Positions 62,824-64,000 of a stretch of 64,000 nt of DNA are shown here, piece by piece. Numbering within the stretch: position 1 is the first letter of the stretch; every line of letters starts with the position of its first letter. Both the position numbers and the translations under genes were made by a program. Under the pieces are notes generated by a model, which was given only the letters and a program-made list of their open reading frames with translations, made no database searches and had not been told where the DNA came from. The stretch comes from Streptomyces sp. NRRL F-6492 (GTDB taxonomy: Bacteria > Actinomycetota > Actinomycetes > Streptomycetales > Streptomycetaceae), in the NCBI RefSeq assembly GCF_001280125.1, contig NZ_LGEG01000222.1, positions 62,001-126,000 on the forward strand, read 5' to 3'.

Positions 62824-63813
62824 TCACCAGGCGAAGGCCTCCGGGGACGGCCCGGGGCCGGGGAAGACCTCGTCCAGGGCCGCCAGGAACTCCCCGTCCA
62901 GCTCGACCTCCAGGGCGCGCAGGGCGCCGGCCAGCTGCTCCGGGGTGCGGGGCCCGACGATCGGCCCCGTCACGCCGGGCCGGGTGAGCAGCCACGCCAG
63001 CCCGACCTCGCCCGGCTCCAGGCCGTGCTTGTCGAGCAGGTCCTCGTAGGCCTGGAACTGCGCCCGGGCGGCCGGGTCGGCGAGCGTGGCCGCCGCGCGC
63101 CCCTCCGTGCGCCGCTTGCCCTCGGCCTCCTTCTTCAGGACGCCGCCGAGCAGACCGCCGTGCAGCGGCGACCAGGGGATGACCCCGAGCCCGTACTCCT
63201 GCGCGGCCGGGATGACCTCCATCTCGGCGCGCCGCTCGAAGAGGTTGTAGAGGCACTGCTCGCTGACGAGCCCGACCGATCCGCGCCGGGCGGCGGCCTC
63301 GTTGGCCTGGGCGATCTTGTACCCGGGGAAGTTCGAGGACCCGGCGTACAGGATCTTGCCCTGCTGGATGAGCACGTCGACGGCCTGCCAGATCTCCTCG
63401 AAGGGAGTGGCGCGGTCGACGTGGTGGAACTGGTAGAGATCGATGTAGTCGGTGCCGAGCCGCTTGAGGCTGCCCTCGACCGCCCGCCGGATGTTGAGGG
63501 CGGAGAGCTTGTCGTGGTTGGGCCAGGCCTCGCCGTCGGCGCCCATGTTCCCGTACACCTTGGTGGCGAGGACGGTCTTGTCGCGGCGGCCGTGGCCCTG
63601 GGCGAACCAGGAGCCGACGATCTCCTCGGTCCGCCCCTTGTTCTCACCCCACCCGTACACGTTGGCGGTGTCGAAGAAGTTGAGCCCCGCGTCCAGCGCC
63701 GTGTCCATGATGGCGTGGCTGGTGGCTTCGTCCGTCTGGGGCCCGAAGTTCATCGTGCCGAGGACGAGGCGGCTGACCTTGAGTCCGGTGCGTCCGAGCT
63801 GCGTGTACTCCAT
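62824..63813 (-). CDS. Aldo/keto reductase
   Basis: A 329-residue AKR. The tetrad is complete: D and Y in FFDTANVYGWGENKGRTEEI, K in TVLATKVYGNM and H in LYQFHHVDRATP. SSNFPGYKIAQANEAA and the NADPH-binding GPIVGPRTPEQLAGALRALE end it. It belongs to the YajO/oxidoreductase-like AKR group. ATG 63813 is chosen over TTG 63822. Physiological substrate unknown. Confidence 0.92.
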   Translation of the reverse strand: MEYTQLGRTGLKVSRLVLGTMNFGPQTDEATSHAIMDTALDAGLNFFDTANVYGWGENKGRTEEIVGSWFAQGHGRRDKTVLATKVYGNMGADGEAWPNHDKLSALNIRRAVEGSLKRLGTDYIDLYQFHHVDRATPFEEIWQAVDVLIQQGKILYAGSSNFPGYKIAQANEAAARRGSVGLVSEQCLYNLFERRAEMEVIPAAQEYGLGVIPWSPLHGGLLGGVLKKEAEGKRRTEGRAAATLADPAARAQFQAYEDLLDKHGLEPGEVGLAWLLTRPGVTGPIVGPRTPEQLAGALRALEVELDGEFLAALDEVFPGPGPSPEAFAW

Positions 63814-63866
63814 GGGGGACAAGCCAACTGCCTGGAGTGCGCTCGAAGCAAGCGCCCGCGCGCCGC

Positions 63867-63956
63867 CTACTGACCGGCCAGCGACGCCACCGCGATGATC
63901 GCGAACATCAGTACGAGCACACCGGCCATGATCCGGTTACGAGTCTTCGGGTCCAC
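63867..63956 (-). CDS. 29-residue single-helix membrane peptide
   Basis: MDPKTRNRIMAGVLVLMFAI, IAVASLAGQ, then TAG. The charged start and one transmembrane helix look like a conserved short Streptomyces membrane peptide that I recall but cannot name. GTG start at 63956, with only GATGG upstream. It reads into the AKR gene 54 bases further and could be co-transcribed with it. 63957-64000 holds only GGTTAACC-containing spacer. Confidence 0.65.
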   Translation of the reverse strand: MDPKTRNRIMAGVLVLMFAIIAVASLAGQ

Positions 63957-64000
63957 CCATCGAGGTTAACCCGGCCCGTCCCCGCCCCCGCCCAGGGGCC

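Overview
The window reads as the chromosome of a Streptomyces species: very high GC, dense genes on both strands, GTG starts, frequent ATGA overlaps, apparent leaderless promoters, a DmdR-type iron regulator, DUF397 and DUF6879 genes, and a TTA (bldA) codon in a regulator. From memory, the order of dmdR1, its SIS-domain neighbour, the 4-coumarate-CoA ligase-like gene and serC follows the SCO44xx to SCO436x part of S. coelicolor. That synteny was not checked by any search.

Layout. 0-12 kb: 5' end of purU, an SCO4402-like protein, a substrate-binding lipoprotein, a repeat-rich single-pass membrane protein, an HTH/TPR regulator, a small primase-polymerase-like protein, an ABC exporter, a YhgE-like membrane protein diverging from a TetR regulator with two N-terminal HTH units, and a GNAT enzyme. 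12-24 kb: a replication-type HTH protein behind a possible attenuator, a cupin/MarR pair around a perfect operator, an alpha/beta hydrolase, a degenerate repeat array beside dmdR1, a SIS protein, an imine-reductase-like gene with an HxlR regulator, an IS30-HTH/MarR fusion diverging from a DUF4097-DrrAB operon, and a PAS protein. Between the PAS gene and pdxH lies an apparently untranslated structured RNA locus with a 12-codon ORF and a 15-nt Shine-Dalgarno match.

24-40 kb is metabolic: pdxH, citrate synthase, and a dioxygenase behind a Cys leader peptide. Two minus-strand operons follow: 4CL-like ligase/enoyl-CoA hydratase/TetR, and TIGR03084/AtuA/carboxyltransferase/biotin carboxylase/acyl-CoA dehydrogenase. 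Both promoters carry nearly the same palindrome, so the TetR of the first probably controls both in branched-acyl or isoprenoid-type CoA catabolism.

40-47 kb looks like a decaying accessory patch: an aminoglycoside-phosphotransferase-like gene with an in-frame duplication, small coupled genes, two genes broken by in-frame stops, a TTA-containing HTH/TPR regulator, a NUDIX enzyme, and DUF1272 and DUF6879 proteins. 47-64 kb returns to core-like genes: VOC protein, lipoprotein, EamA exporter/LysR, a stand-alone ketosynthase with TetR, a GlcD-type FAD/Fe-S oxidoreductase, serC, a second DrrAB exporter with TetR, a secreted anchored protein, hydrolases, a methyltransferase, an aldo/keto reductase and a 29-residue membrane peptide.

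No tRNA, rRNA, CRISPR array, intact transposase or integrase was seen.
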